Source of the DNA: Colletes latitarsis
Lineage: Eukaryota; Arthropoda; Insecta; Hymenoptera; Colletidae
DNA length: 64,000 nucleotides
NCBI RefSeq assembly: GCF_051014445.1
Contig: NW_027488368.1
Coordinates: 7,998,001 to 8,062,000, forward strand
Direction: 5' to 3'
A program made the position numbers and the translations under genes. The notes below the pieces were generated by a model, which saw only the letters and a list, made by a program, of their open reading frames with translations, ran no database searches and was not told the DNA's origin. Of this stretch, positions 27,301-40,300 are shown piece after piece. Each line of letters starts with the position of its first letter. Within the stretch, counting starts at the first letter, position 1.

Positions 27301-30300
27301 CAATTAAACCTGGTTTCGATCAATATTTTATGGGATAACGCAAGTTAGGTCTGGGATAGGTCTGGGATTTGCCCTCATCAGGGTCACATTTTCGCGTTTT
27401 TCACATACTTGTTGCACAGACCCCTGGCTTTTTCTGGGTGGATCACGTAGTAATGTGGTACCACACTGAAACAGTCGATTAATCCTGGTTTCGATCAATA
27501 TCTTAGAGGATAACGCATGTTAGGTCTAGGTTAGGCCTGGGATTTGCCCTCATCACGGTCATACTTTCGCAGTTTTAACATACATGTTGACCTGATCGAG
27601 GGTTTTTTCTGCTTTGGATCACGTAGTAATGTGTTACCACGCTGAAACAAACCATTAAACCTGGTTTCGATCAATATTTTAGAGGATAACGCAAGTTATG
27701 TCTGGGATAGGTCTGGGATTTGCCCTCATCGTTCTCATACTTTCGCGTTTTTCACATACTTGTAGAACAGATCCTGTGTTTTTTCTGGTTTGGATCACGT
27801 AGTAATGTGGTACCACACTGAAACAGTCAATTAAACATGGTCTTGATAAATATCTCAGATGATAACGCATGTTAGGTCTGGGCTAGGTCTAGGATTTGCC
27901 CTCATCAGGCTCATAGTTTGGCATATTTCTCATACTTGTTGGCTAGATCCTGGGCTTCTTCTGGATTGGATAACTTAGTAATGTGGTACCACACTGAAAC
28001 TGTCAATTAAACCTGGTTTCCGTCAATATTTTAGAGGATTACACATGTTAGGTCTGGGTTAGGTCCAGGATTTGCCCTCATCAGTCTCATACATTCGCAT
28101 TCTTCACATACTGCTTGAACAGATCCTGGGTTTTCTCTGGTTTGGATCACATAGTAATGTGGTACCACACTGAAACAGTCAATTAAACCTGGTTTCGATC
28201 AATATTTTATAGGATAACGCATGTTAGGTCTAGATTAGGCCTGGGATTTTCCCTCATCAGACTCATATTTCCGCATTCTTCACATACTTGTTGAACAGAT
28301 TCTGGGCTTTTTCTGGATTGGATCACGTATTAATGAGGTACCAAACTGATACTCTCAATTAAACCTGGTTTCCGTCAATATTTTAGAGGATTACACATGT
28401 TAGGTCTGGGTTAGGTCTAGGATTTGCCCTCATCAGTCTCATACTTTCGCATTCTTCACATACTTCTTGAACAGATCCTGGGTTTTTTCTGGTTTCGATC
28501 ACGTAGTAATGTGGTACCACACTGAAACAGGCCATTGAACCTGGTTTCGATTAATATTTTAGTGGATAACACATGTTAGGTCTAGGTTAGGTCTGGGATT
28601 TGCCCTCATCAGGGTCATACTTACGCAGTTTTAACATACATGTTGAACAGATCCCCGGATTTTGATGGTTTGGATCACGTAGTAATGTGGTACCACACTG
28701 AAACAGTCAAGTAAACCTGGTTTCCATCAATATTTTAGAGGATAACATATGTTAGGTCTGGGTTAGGTCCAGGATTTGCCCTCATCAGTCTCATACATTC
28801 GCATTCTTCACATACTTCTTGAACAGATCCTGGGTTTTTTCTGGTTTGGATCACGTAGTAATGTGGTACCACACTGAACCTGTCAATTAAACCTGGTTTC
28901 GATCAATATTTTAGAGGATAGCGCATGTTATGTCTAGGTTAGGCCTGGGATTTGCCCACATCAGACTCATACTTTCGCAATCTTCACATACTTGTTGAAC
29001 AGATCCTGGGTTTTTTCTAGTTGTGATCACGTAGTAATGTGGAACCCCACTGAAACAGTCGATTAAACCTCGTTTCGATCAATATTATAGAGGATAACGC
29101 AAGTTAGGTCTGGGATAGGTCTGGGATCTGCCCTCATCAGGCTCATACTTTCGCATTTTTCACATACTTGTTGAACACATCCTGGGTTTTTCTGGTTTGG
29201 ATCACGTAGTAATGTGGTACCACACTGAAACAGACCATTAAACCTGGTTTCGATCAATATTTTAGAGGATAACGCATGTTAGGTCTAGGTTAGGCCAGGG
29301 ATTTGCCCTCATCAGGGTCATACTTTCGCAGTTTTAACATACATGTTGACCTGAGCGAGTGTTTTTTCTGCATCGGATCGCGTAGCAAAGTGGTACCACA
29401 CTAAAATAGTCAATTGAACCTGGTTTCGAACAATGTTTTATAGGATAACGCAAGTTAGGTCTGGGACAGGTCTGGGATTTGCACTCATCAGGGTCATATT
29501 TTCGCGTTTTTCACATACCTGTTGAACAGATCCCTGACTTTTTCTGGTTTGGATCACGTACTAATGTGCTACCACACTGAAACAGTCCATTAAACCTGGT
29601 TTCGATCAATATTTTAGAGGATAACGCATGTTAGGTCTAGGTTAGGCCTGGGATTTGCCCTTATCAGGGTCATACTTTCGCAGTTTTAACATACATGTAG
29701 ACCTGAGCGAGTGTTTTTTCTGCATTGGATCGCGTAGCAAAGTGGTACCACACTAAAACAGTCAATTAAACCTGGTTTCGTACAATGTTTTAGAGGATAA
29801 TTCATGTTAGGTCTAGGTTAGGTCTGGCATTTGCTCTCATCGGGCTCGTACTTTCGCATATTTCTCATACTAGATGGCCAGATTCTAGGCTTTTTCTGGT
29901 TTGGATCACGTAGTAATGTGGTACCACACTGAAACAGTCCATTAAACCTGGTTTCGGTCAATATTTTAGAGAATAATCCATGTTAGGTCTAGGTTAGGTC
30001 TGGCATTTGCTCTCATCGGGCTCGTACTTTCGCATATTTCTCATACTAGATGGCCAGATTCTGGGCTTTTTCTGGTTTGGATCACGTAGTAATGTGGTAC
30101 CACACTGAAACATTCCATTAAACCTGGTTTCGATCAATATTTTAGAGAATAATTCATGTTAGGGCTCGGTTAGGTCTGGTATTTGCTCTCATCGGGCTCG
30201 TTCTTTCCCATATTTCTCATACTTGATGGCCAGATTCTGGGTTTCTTCTGGTTTGGATCACGTAGTAATGTGGTACCACACTGAAACAGTCCATTAAACC

Positions 30301-31060
30301 TGGTTTCGATCAATATTTTAGAGGATAGCGCATGTTATGTCTAGGTTAGGCCTGAGATTTGCCCACATCAGACTCATACTTTCGCAATCTTCACATACTT
30401 GTTGAACAGATCCTGGGTTTTTTCTAGTTGTGATCACGTAGTAATGTGGAACCCCACTGAAACAGTCGTTAAAACCTCGTTTCGATCAATATTTTTGAAG
30501 GTAACGCATGTTAGGTCTAGTTTAGGCCTGGGATTTTCCCTCATCAGACTCATACTTTCGCATTCTTCACATACTTGTTGAACAGATCCTGGGTTTTTTC
30601 TGGTTTGGATCACGTAGTAATGTGGTACCACACTGAAACAGTCAATTAGACCTGGTTTCGATCAATGTTATAGAGGATAACGCAAGTTAGGTCCGGGATA
30701 GGTCTGGGATCTGCCCTCATCAGGCTCATACCTTCGCATTTTTCACATACTTGTTGAACACATCCTGGGTCTTTCTGGTTTGGATCACGTAGTAATGTGG
30801 TACCACACTGAAACAGACCATTAAACCTGGTTTCGATCAATATTTTAGAGGATAACGCATGTTAGGTCAAGGTGAGGTCTGGGATTTGCTCTCATCAGGG
30901 TCATATTTTCGCGTTTTTTACATACTTGTTGAACAGATCCCTGGCTTTTTCTGGTTTGGATCACGTAGTAATGTGGTACCACACTGAAACAGTCCATTAA
31001 ACCTGGTTTCGGTCGATATTTTAGAGGACAACGCATGTTATGTCTATGTTAGGCCTGGGA
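21385..31060. repeat. 28-mer higher-order repeat, two tandem copies
   Basis: Copy A (~21,385-26,135) and copy B (~26,136-31,060) align monomer by monomer. The offset is 4,750 bp at the left (21,411 with 26,161), 4,574 bp in the middle (23,105 with 27,679) and 4,926 bp at the right (25,720 with 30,646). Copy B has lost one monomer near 26,665, and copy A lacks two monomers that copy B keeps at about 29,290-29,640. The same two monomers occur near 6,760-7,110, so copy B holds the older order there. Identity outside these steps is very high. Confidence 0.8.
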
Positions 31061-34000
31061 TTTGCTCTCATCAGGCTCGTACTATCGCATCTTTCACATA
31101 CTTGTTGGCTAGATCCTGGGCTTTTTCTGGATTGGATCACGTGTTAATGTGGTACCACACTGAAACAGTCCATTCAACCTGGTTTCGATCAATATTTTAG
31201 AGGATAGCGCATGTTATGTCTTGGTTAGGCCTGGGATTTGCCCACGTCAGACTCATACTTTCGCAATCTTCACATACTTGTTGAACAGATCCTGGGCTTT
31301 TTCTAGTTGTGATCACGTAGTAGTGTGGAACCCCACTGAAACAGTCGATTAAACCTCGTTTCGATCAATATTATAGAGGATAACGCAAGTTAGGTCTAGG
31401 TTAGGTCTGGCATTTGCTCTCATCGGGCTCGTACTTTCGTATATTTCTCATACTAGATGGCCAGATTCTAGGCTTTTTCTGGTTTGGAACACGTAGTAAT
31501 GTGGTACCACACTGAAACAGTCCATTCAACCTGGTTTCGATCAATATTTTAGAGAATAAGTCATGTTAGGTCTAGGTTAGGTGTGAGATTTGCTCTCATC
31601 AGACTCATACTTTCGCATATTTCTCATTTTCGTTGGCCAGAACCTGGGCTTCCACTGGTTTGGACCACGAAGTAATGTGGTACCACAGTGAAGCAGTCAA
31701 TTAAACCTGGTCTTGATAAATATTTTAGAGGATTACTCATGTTAGTTCTGGGTTAGGTCCCGGATTTGTCCCCATCAGGCTCATACTTTCGCATATTACT
31801 CATACTTGTTGAACAGATCCCAGCCTTTTTCTGGTTTGCATCACGTACTAATGTGGTACCACACTGAAACAGTCGATTAAACCTGGTTTCGATCAATATT
31901 TTTGAGGATAACGCATGTTAGCTCTGGGTTAGGTCTAGGATTTGCCCTCATCAGGCTCATACTCTCGCATATTACTCATACTTGTTGGCTAGATCCTGGG
32001 CTTTTTCTGGATTGGATCACGTATTAATGTGGTACCACACTGAAACTGTCAATTAAACCTGGTCTTCGTCAATAGTTTAGAGGATAACACATGTTCGGTC
32101 TAGGTTAGGTCTTGGATTTGCCCTCATCAGGGTCATACTTTCGCATCCTTCACATACTTGTTGAACAGATCCTGGGCATTTTCTGGATTGGATCACGCAG
32201 TAATGTGGTACCACACTGAAACAGTCCATTCAACCTGGTTTCGATCAATATTTTAGAGAATAATTTATGTTAGGTCTAGGTTAGGTCTGGGATTTGCTAT
32301 CATCAGGCTCGTACTTTCGCAATCTTCACATACTTGTTGAACAGATCCGGGGTTTTTTTCTGGTTTGGAACACGTAGTAATGTGGTACCACACTGAAACA
32401 GTCGATTAAACCTGGTTTCGAACAATGTTTTTGAGGATAACGCATGTTAGGTCTAGGTTAGGCCTGGGATTTTCCCACATCAGACTCATACTTTCGCATT
32501 CTTCACATACTTGTTGAAGAAATCCTGGGCATTTTCTGGATTGGATCACGCAGTAATGTGGTACCACACTGAAACAGTCCATTCAACCTGGTTTCGATCA
32601 ATGTTTTAGAGAATAATTTATGTTAGGTCTAGGTTAGGTCTGGGATTTGCTCTCATCAGGCTCGTACTTTCGCATTCTTCACATACTTGTTGAACAGATC
32701 CTGGGTTTCTTCTGGTTTGGATCACGTAGTAATGTGGTACCACAATGAAACAGTCATTTAAACCTGGTATCGATCAATATTTTTGAGGATAACGCATGTT
32801 AGCTCTGGGTTAGGTCTAGGATTTGCCCTCATCAGGCTCATACTCTCGCATATTACTCATACTTGTTGGCTAGATCCTGGGCTTTTTCTGGATTGGATCA
32901 CGTATTAATGTGGTACCACACTGAAACTGTCAATTAAACCTGGTCTTCGTCAATAGTTTAGAGGATAACACATGTTAGGTCTAGGTTAGGTCTTGGATTT
33001 GCCCTCATCAGGGTCATACTTTCGCAGTTTTAACATACATGTTGTCCTGATCGAGGGTTTTTTCTGCTTTGTATCACGTAGCAAATTGGTACCACACTAA
33101 AACTGTCAATTAAACCTGGTTGCGATCAATATTTTGGAGGATAACGCAGGTTAAGTCTGGAATAGGTCTGGGATTTGCTATTATCAGGCTCGTACTTTCG
33201 CAATCTTCACATACTTGTTGAACAGCTCCGTGGTTTTTTTCTGGTTTGGAACACGTAGTAATGTGGTACCACACTGAAACAGTCGATTAAACCTGGTTTC
33301 GATCAATATCTTTGAGGATAACGCATGTTAGGTCTAGGTTAGGCCTGGGATTTCCCCACATCAGACTCATACTTTCGCATTCTGCACATACTTGTTGAAG
33401 AAATCCTGGGCATTTTCTGGATTGGGTCACGTAGTAATGTGGTACCACACTGAAACAGTCCATTCAACCTGGTTTCGACCAATATTTTAGAGAATAACGC
33501 ATATTAGGTCGAGGTTAGGTCTGGGATTTGCTCTCATCAGGCTCGTACTATCGCATCTTTCACATACTTGTTGGCTAGATCCTGGGCTTTTTCTGTATTG
33601 GATCACGTGTTAATGTGGTACCACACTGAAACTGTCAATTAAACCTGGTTTCCGTCAATATTATAGAGGATAACGCATGTTAGGTCTAGATTAGGCCTGG
33701 GATTTTCCGTCATCAGACTCATACTTTCGCATTCTTCACATACTTGTTGAACAGATTCTGGGCTTTTTCTGGTTTCGATCACGTAGTAATGTGGTACCAC
33801 ACTGAAACATTCAATTAAACCTGGTCTTGATAATTATTTTAGAGGATAACGCATGTTAGGTCTGGGTTAGGCCTTGGATTTGCTTTCATCAGGCTCATAC
33901 TTCCGCATATTTCTCATACTTGTTGGCTAGATCCTGGGCTTTTTCTGGATTGGATCACGTATTAATGAGGTACCAAACTGAAACTGTCAATTAAACCTGG

Positions 34001-37000
34001 TTTCCGTCAATATTTTAGAGGATAACACATCTTAGGTCTAGGTTAGGTCTAGGATTTGCCCTCATCAGTCTCATACTTTCGCATTCTTCACATACTTGTT
34101 GAACAGATCCCCGGATTTAGCTGGTTTGGATCAGGTAGTAATGTGGTACCACACTGAAATAGTCAATTAAACCTGGTTTCCATCAATATTTTAGTGGATA
34201 ACACATGCTAGGTCTGGGTTAGGTCCAGGATTTGCCCTCATCAGTCTCATACATTCGCATTCTTCACATACTTCTTGAACAGATCCTGGGTTTTTTCTGG
34301 TTTGGATCACATAGTAATGTGGTACCACACTGAAACTGTCAATTAAACCTGGTTTCGATCAATATTTTATGGGATAACGCAAGTTAGGTCTGGGATAGAT
34401 ATGGGATTTGCCCTCATCAGGGTCACATTTTCGCGTTTTTCACATACTTGTTGCACAGACCCCCGGCTTTTTCTGGGTGGATCACGTAGTAATGTGGTAC
34501 CACACTGAAACAGTCGATTAATCCTGGTTTCGATCAATATCTTAGAGGATAACGCATGTTAGGTCTAGTTTAGGCCTGGGATTTGCCCTCATCACGGTCA
34601 TACTTTCGCAGTTTTAACATACATGTTGACCTGATCGAGGGTTTTTTCTGCTTTGGATCACGTAGTAATGTGTTACCACGCTGAAACAAACCATTAAACC
34701 TGGTTTCGATCAATATTTTAGAGGATAACGCAAGTTATGTCTGGGATAGGTCTGGGATTTGCCCTCATCGTTCTCATACTTTCGCGTTTTTCACATACTT
34801 GTAGAACAGATCCTGTGTTTTTTCTGGTTTGGATCACGTAGTAATGTGGTACCACACTGAAACAGTCAATTAAACATGGTCTTGATAAATATCTCAGAGG
34901 ATAACGCATGTTAGGTCTGGGCTAGGTCTAGGATTTGCCCTCATCAGGCTCATAGTTTGGCATATTTCTCATACTTGTTGGCTAGATCCTGGGTTTTCTC
35001 TGGTTTGGATCACATAGTAATGTGGTACCACACTGAAACAGTCAATTAAACCTGGTTTCGATCAATATTTTATAGGATAACGCATGTTAGGTCTAGATTA
35101 GGCCTGGGATTTTCCCTCATCAGACTCATATTTCCGCATTCTTCACATACTTGTTGAACAGATTCTGGGCTTTTTCTGGATTGGATCACGTATTAATGAG
35201 GTACCAAACTGATACTCTCAATTAAACCTGGTTTCCGTCAATATTTTAGAGGATAACACATGTTAGGGCTGGGTTAGGTCTAGGATTTGCCCTCATCAGT
35301 CTCATACTTTCGCATTCTTCACATACTTCTTGAACAGATCCTGGGTTTTTTCTGGTTTCGATCACGTAGTAATGTGGTACCACACTGAAACAGGCCATTG
35401 AATCTGGTTTCGATTAATATCTTAGTGGATAACACATGTTAGGTCTAGGTTAGGTCTGGGATTTGCCCTCATCAGGGTCATCCTTACGCAGTTTTAACAT
35501 ACATGTTGAACAGATCCCCGGATTTTGCTGGTTTGGATCACGTAGTAATGTGGTACCACACTGAAACAGTCAAGTAAACCTGGTTTCCATCAATATTTTA
35601 GAGGATAACATATGTTAGGTCTGGGTTAGGTCCAGGATTTGCCCTCATCAGTCTCATACATTTGCATTCTTCACATACTTCTTGAACAGATCCTGGGTTT
35701 TTTCTGGTTTGGATCACGTAGTAATGTGGTACCACACTGAAACTGTCAATTAAACCTGGTATCGATCAATATTTTAGAGGATAGCGCATGTTATGTCTAG
35801 GTTAGGCCTGGGATTTGCCCACATCAGACTCATACTTTCGCAATCTTCACATACTTGTTGAACAGATCCTGGGTTTTTTCTAGTTGTGATCACGTAGTAA
35901 TGTGGAACCCCACTGAAACAGTCGATTAAACCTCGTTTCGATCAATATTATAGAGGATAACGCAAGTTAGGTCTGGGATAGGTCTGGGATCTGACTCATC
36001 AGGCTCATACCTTCGCATTTTTCACATACTTGTTGAACACATCCTGGGTTTTTCTGGTTTGGATCACGTAGTAATGTGGTACCACACTGAAACAGACCAT
36101 TAAACCTGGTTTCGATCAATATTTTAGAGGATAACGCATGTTAGGTCTAGGTTAGGCCAGGGATTTGCCCTCATCAGGGTCATACTTTCGCAGTTTTAAC
36201 ATACATGTTGACCTGAGCGAGTGTTTTTTCTGCATCGGATCGCGTAGCAAAGTGGTACCACACTAAAACAGTCAATTGAACCTGGTTTCGAACAATGTTT
36301 TAGAGGATAACGCAAGTTATGTCTGGGATAGGTCTGGGATTTGCCCTCATCAGGCTCATACTTTCGCGTTTTTCACATGCTTGTTGAAGAGATCCTGGGC
36401 TTTTTCTGGATTGGATCACGTAGTAATGTGGTACCACACTGAAACAGTCCATTAAACCTCGTTTTGATCAATATTTTAGAGAATAATTCATGTTAGGTCT
36501 AGGTTAGGTCTGGCATTTGCTCTCATCGAGCTCGTACTTTCGCATATTTCTCATACTAGATGGCCAGATTCTAGGCTTTTTCTGGTTTGGATCACGTAGT
36601 AATGTGGTACCACACTGAAACAGTCCATTAAACCTGGTTTCGATCAATATTTTAGAGGATAGCGCATGTTATGTCTACGTTAGGCCAGGGATTTGCCCTC
36701 ATCAGGGTCATACTTTCGCAGTTTTAACATACATGTTGACCTGTGCGAGTGTTTTTTCTGCATCGGATCGCGTAGCAATGTGGTACCACACTAAAACAGT
36801 CAATTAAACCTGGTTTCGAACAATGTTTTAGAGGATAACGCAAGTTATGTCTGGGATAGGTCTGGGATTTGCCCTCATCAGGCTCATACTTTCGCAGTTT
36901 TAACATACATGTAAACCTGATCGATGGTTTTTTCTGCTTTGGATCACGTCGTAAAGTGGTACCACACTGAAACAGTCAATTAAACCTGGTTTCGATCAAT

Positions 37001-37326
37001 ATTCTATAGGATAACGCAAGTTAGGTCTGGGACAGGTCAGGGGTTTGCTCTCATCAGGGTCATATTTTCGCGTTTTTCACATACTTGTTGAACAGATCCC
37101 TGGCTTTTTCTGGTTTGGATCACGTACTAATGTAGTACCACACTGAAACAATCGATTAAACCTGGTTTCGATCAATATTTTTGAGGATAACGCATGTTAG
37201 GTCTAGGTTAGGCCTGGGATTTCCCCACATCAGTCTCATACTTTCGCATTCTGCACATACTTGTTGAAGAAATCCTGGGCATTTTCTGGATTGGATCACG
37301 TAGTAATGTGGTACCACGCTGAAACT
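30992..37326. repeat. 37-mer higher-order repeat, copy 1 (36 monomers, 6,335 bp)
   Basis: Starts at GTCCATTAAACC, where sequence downstream recurs at 37,327. Equivalent points are 6,335 bp apart at the start and 6,510 bp apart at the end (36,724 with 43,234). The missing monomer lies near 34,987: GGCTAGATCCTGGG is followed directly by TTTTCTCTGG, whereas copies 2 and 3 have one more monomer (GGCTTCTTCTGG onward) between them. This copy also differs from the others by blocks of changes near 32,770 and 33,300. Confidence 0.88.
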
Positions 37327-40300
37327 GTCCATTAAACCTGGTTTCGGTCGATATTTTAGAGGACAACGCATGTTATGTCTATGTTAGGCGTGGGATTTGC
37401 TCTCATCAGGCTCGTACTATCGCATCTTTCACATACTTGTTGGCTAGATCCTGGGCTTTTTCTGGATTGGATCACGTGTTAATGTGGTACCACACTGAAA
37501 CAGTCCATTCAACCTGGTTTCGATCAATATTTTAGAGGATAGCGCATGTTATGTCTTGGTTAGGCCTGGGATTTGCCCACGTCAGACTCATACTTTCGCA
37601 ATCTTCACATACTTGTTGAACAGATCCTGGGCTTTTTCTAGTTGTGATCACGTAGTAGTGTGGAACCCCACTGAAACAGTCGATTAAACCTCGTTTCGAT
37701 CAATATTATAGAGGATAACGCAAGTTAGGTCTAGGTTAGGTCTGGCATTTGCTCTCATCGGGCTCGTACTTTCGTATATTTCTCATACTAGATGGCCAGA
37801 TTCTAGGCTTTTTCTGGTTTGGATCACGTAGTAATGTGGTACCACACTGAAACAGTCCATTCAACCTGGTTTCGATCAATATTTTAGAGAATAAGTCATG
37901 TTAGGTCTAGGTTAGGTGTGAGATTTGCTCTCATCAGACTCATACTTTCGCATATTTCTCATTTTCGTTGGCCAGAACCTGGGCTTCCACTGGTTTGGAC
38001 CACGAAGTAATGTGGTACCACAGTGAAGCAGTCAATTAAACCTGGTCTTGATAAATATTTTAGAGGATTACTCATGTTAGTTCTGGGTTAGGTCCCGGAT
38101 TTGTCCCCATCAGGCTCATACTTTCGCATATTACTCATACTTGTTGAACAGATCCCAGCCTTTTTCTGGTTTGGATCACGTACTAATGTGGTACCACACT
38201 GAAACAGTCGATTAAACCTGGTTTCGATCAATATTTTTGAGGATAACGCATGTTAGCTCTGGGTTAGGTCTAGGATTTGCCCTCATCAGGCTCATACTCT
38301 CGCATATTACTCATACTTGTTGGCTAGATCCTGGGCTTTTTCTGGATTGGATCACGTATTAATGTGGTACCACACTGAAACTGTCAATTAAACCTGGTCT
38401 TCGTCAATAGTTTAGAGGATAACACATGTTCGGTCTAGGTTAGGTCTTGGATTTGCCCTCATCAGGGTCATACTTTCGCATCCTTCACATACTTGTTGAA
38501 CAGATCCTGGGCATTTTCTGGATTGGATCACGCAGTAATGTGGTACCACACTGAAACAGTCCATTCAACCTGGTTTCGATCAATATTTTAGAGAATAATT
38601 TATGTTAGGTCTAGGTTAGGTCTGGGATTTGCTATCATCAGGCTCGTACTTTCGCAATCTTCACATACTTGTTGAACAGATCCGGGGTTTTTTTCTGGTT
38701 TGGAACACGTAGTAATGTGGTACCACACTGAAACAGTCGATTAAACCTGGTTTCGAACAATGTTTTTGAGGATAACGCATGTTAGGTCTAGGTTAGGCCT
38801 GGGATTTTCCCACATCAGACTCATACTTTCGCATTCTTCACATACTTGTTGAAGAAATCCTGGGCATTTTCTGGATTGGATCACGCAGTAATGTGGTACC
38901 ACACTGAAACAGTCCATTCAACCTGGTTTCGATCAATATTTTAGAGAATAATTTATGTTAGGTCTAGGTTAGGTCTGGGATTTGCTCTCATCAGGCTCGT
39001 ACTTTCGCATTCTTCACATACTTGTTGAACAGATCCTGGGTTTCTTCTGGTTTGGATCACGTAGTAATGTGGTACCACAATGAAACAGTCATTTAAACCT
39101 GGTATCGATCAATATTTTAGAGGATTACGCATGTTAGCTCTGGGTTAGGTCTAGGATTTGCCCTCATCAGGCTCATACTCTCGCATATTATTCATACTTG
39201 TTGGCTAGATCCTTGGCTTTTTCTGGATTGGATCACGTACTAATGTGGTACCACACTGAAACTGTTAATTAAACCTGGTCTTCGTCAATAGTTTAGAGGA
39301 TAACACATGTTAGGTCTAGGTTAGGTCTTGGATTTGCCCTCATCAGGGTCATACTTTCGCAGTTTTAACATACATGTTGTCCTGATCGAGGGTTTTTTTT
39401 GCTTTGTATCACGTAGCAAATTGGTACCACACTAAAACTGTCAATTAAACCTGGTTGCGATCAATATTTTGGAGGATAACGCAGGTTAAGTCTGGTATAG
39501 GTCTGGGATTTGCTATTATCAGGCTCGTACTTTCGCAATCTTCACATACTTGTTGAACAGCTCCGGGGTTTTTTTCTGGTTTGGAACACGTAGTAATGTG
39601 GTACCACACTGAAACAGTCGATTAAACCTGGTTTCGAACAATGTTTTTGAGGATAACGCATGTTAGGTCTAGGTTAGGCCTGGGATTTTCCCACATCAGA
39701 CTCATACTTTCGCATTCTGCACATACTTGTTGAAGAAATCCTGGGCATTTTCTGGATTGGGTCACGTAGTAATGTGGTACCACACTGAAACAGTCCATTC
39801 AACCTGGTTTCGACCAATATTTTAGAGAATAACGCATATTAGGTCGAGGTTAGGTCTGGGATTTGCTCTCATCAGGCTCGTACTATCGCATCTTTCACAT
39901 ACTTGTTGGCTAGATCCTGGGCTTTTTCTGTATTGGATCACGTGTTAATGTGGTACCACACTGAAACTGTCAATTAAACCTGGTTTCCGTCAATATTATA
40001 GAGGATAACGCATGTTAGGTCTAGATTAGGCCTGGGATTTTCCGTCATCAGACTCATACTTTCGCATTCTTCACATACTTGTTGAACAGATTCTGGGCTT
40101 TTTCTGGTTTCGATCACGTAGTAATGTGGTACCACACTGAAACATTCAATTAAACCTGGTCTTGATAATTATTTTAGAGGATAACGCATGTTAGGTCTGG
40201 GTTAGGCCTTGGATTTGCTATCATCAGGCTCATACTTTCGCATATTTCTCATACTTGTTGGCTAGATCCTGGGCTTTTTCTGGATTGGATCACGTATTAA

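Noticed and set aside
30399..30581. Plus-strand open frame of 60 codons in the satellite
   Set aside because: It is a chance opening in one monomer variant, with no start context or homologous frame in neighbouring monomers.
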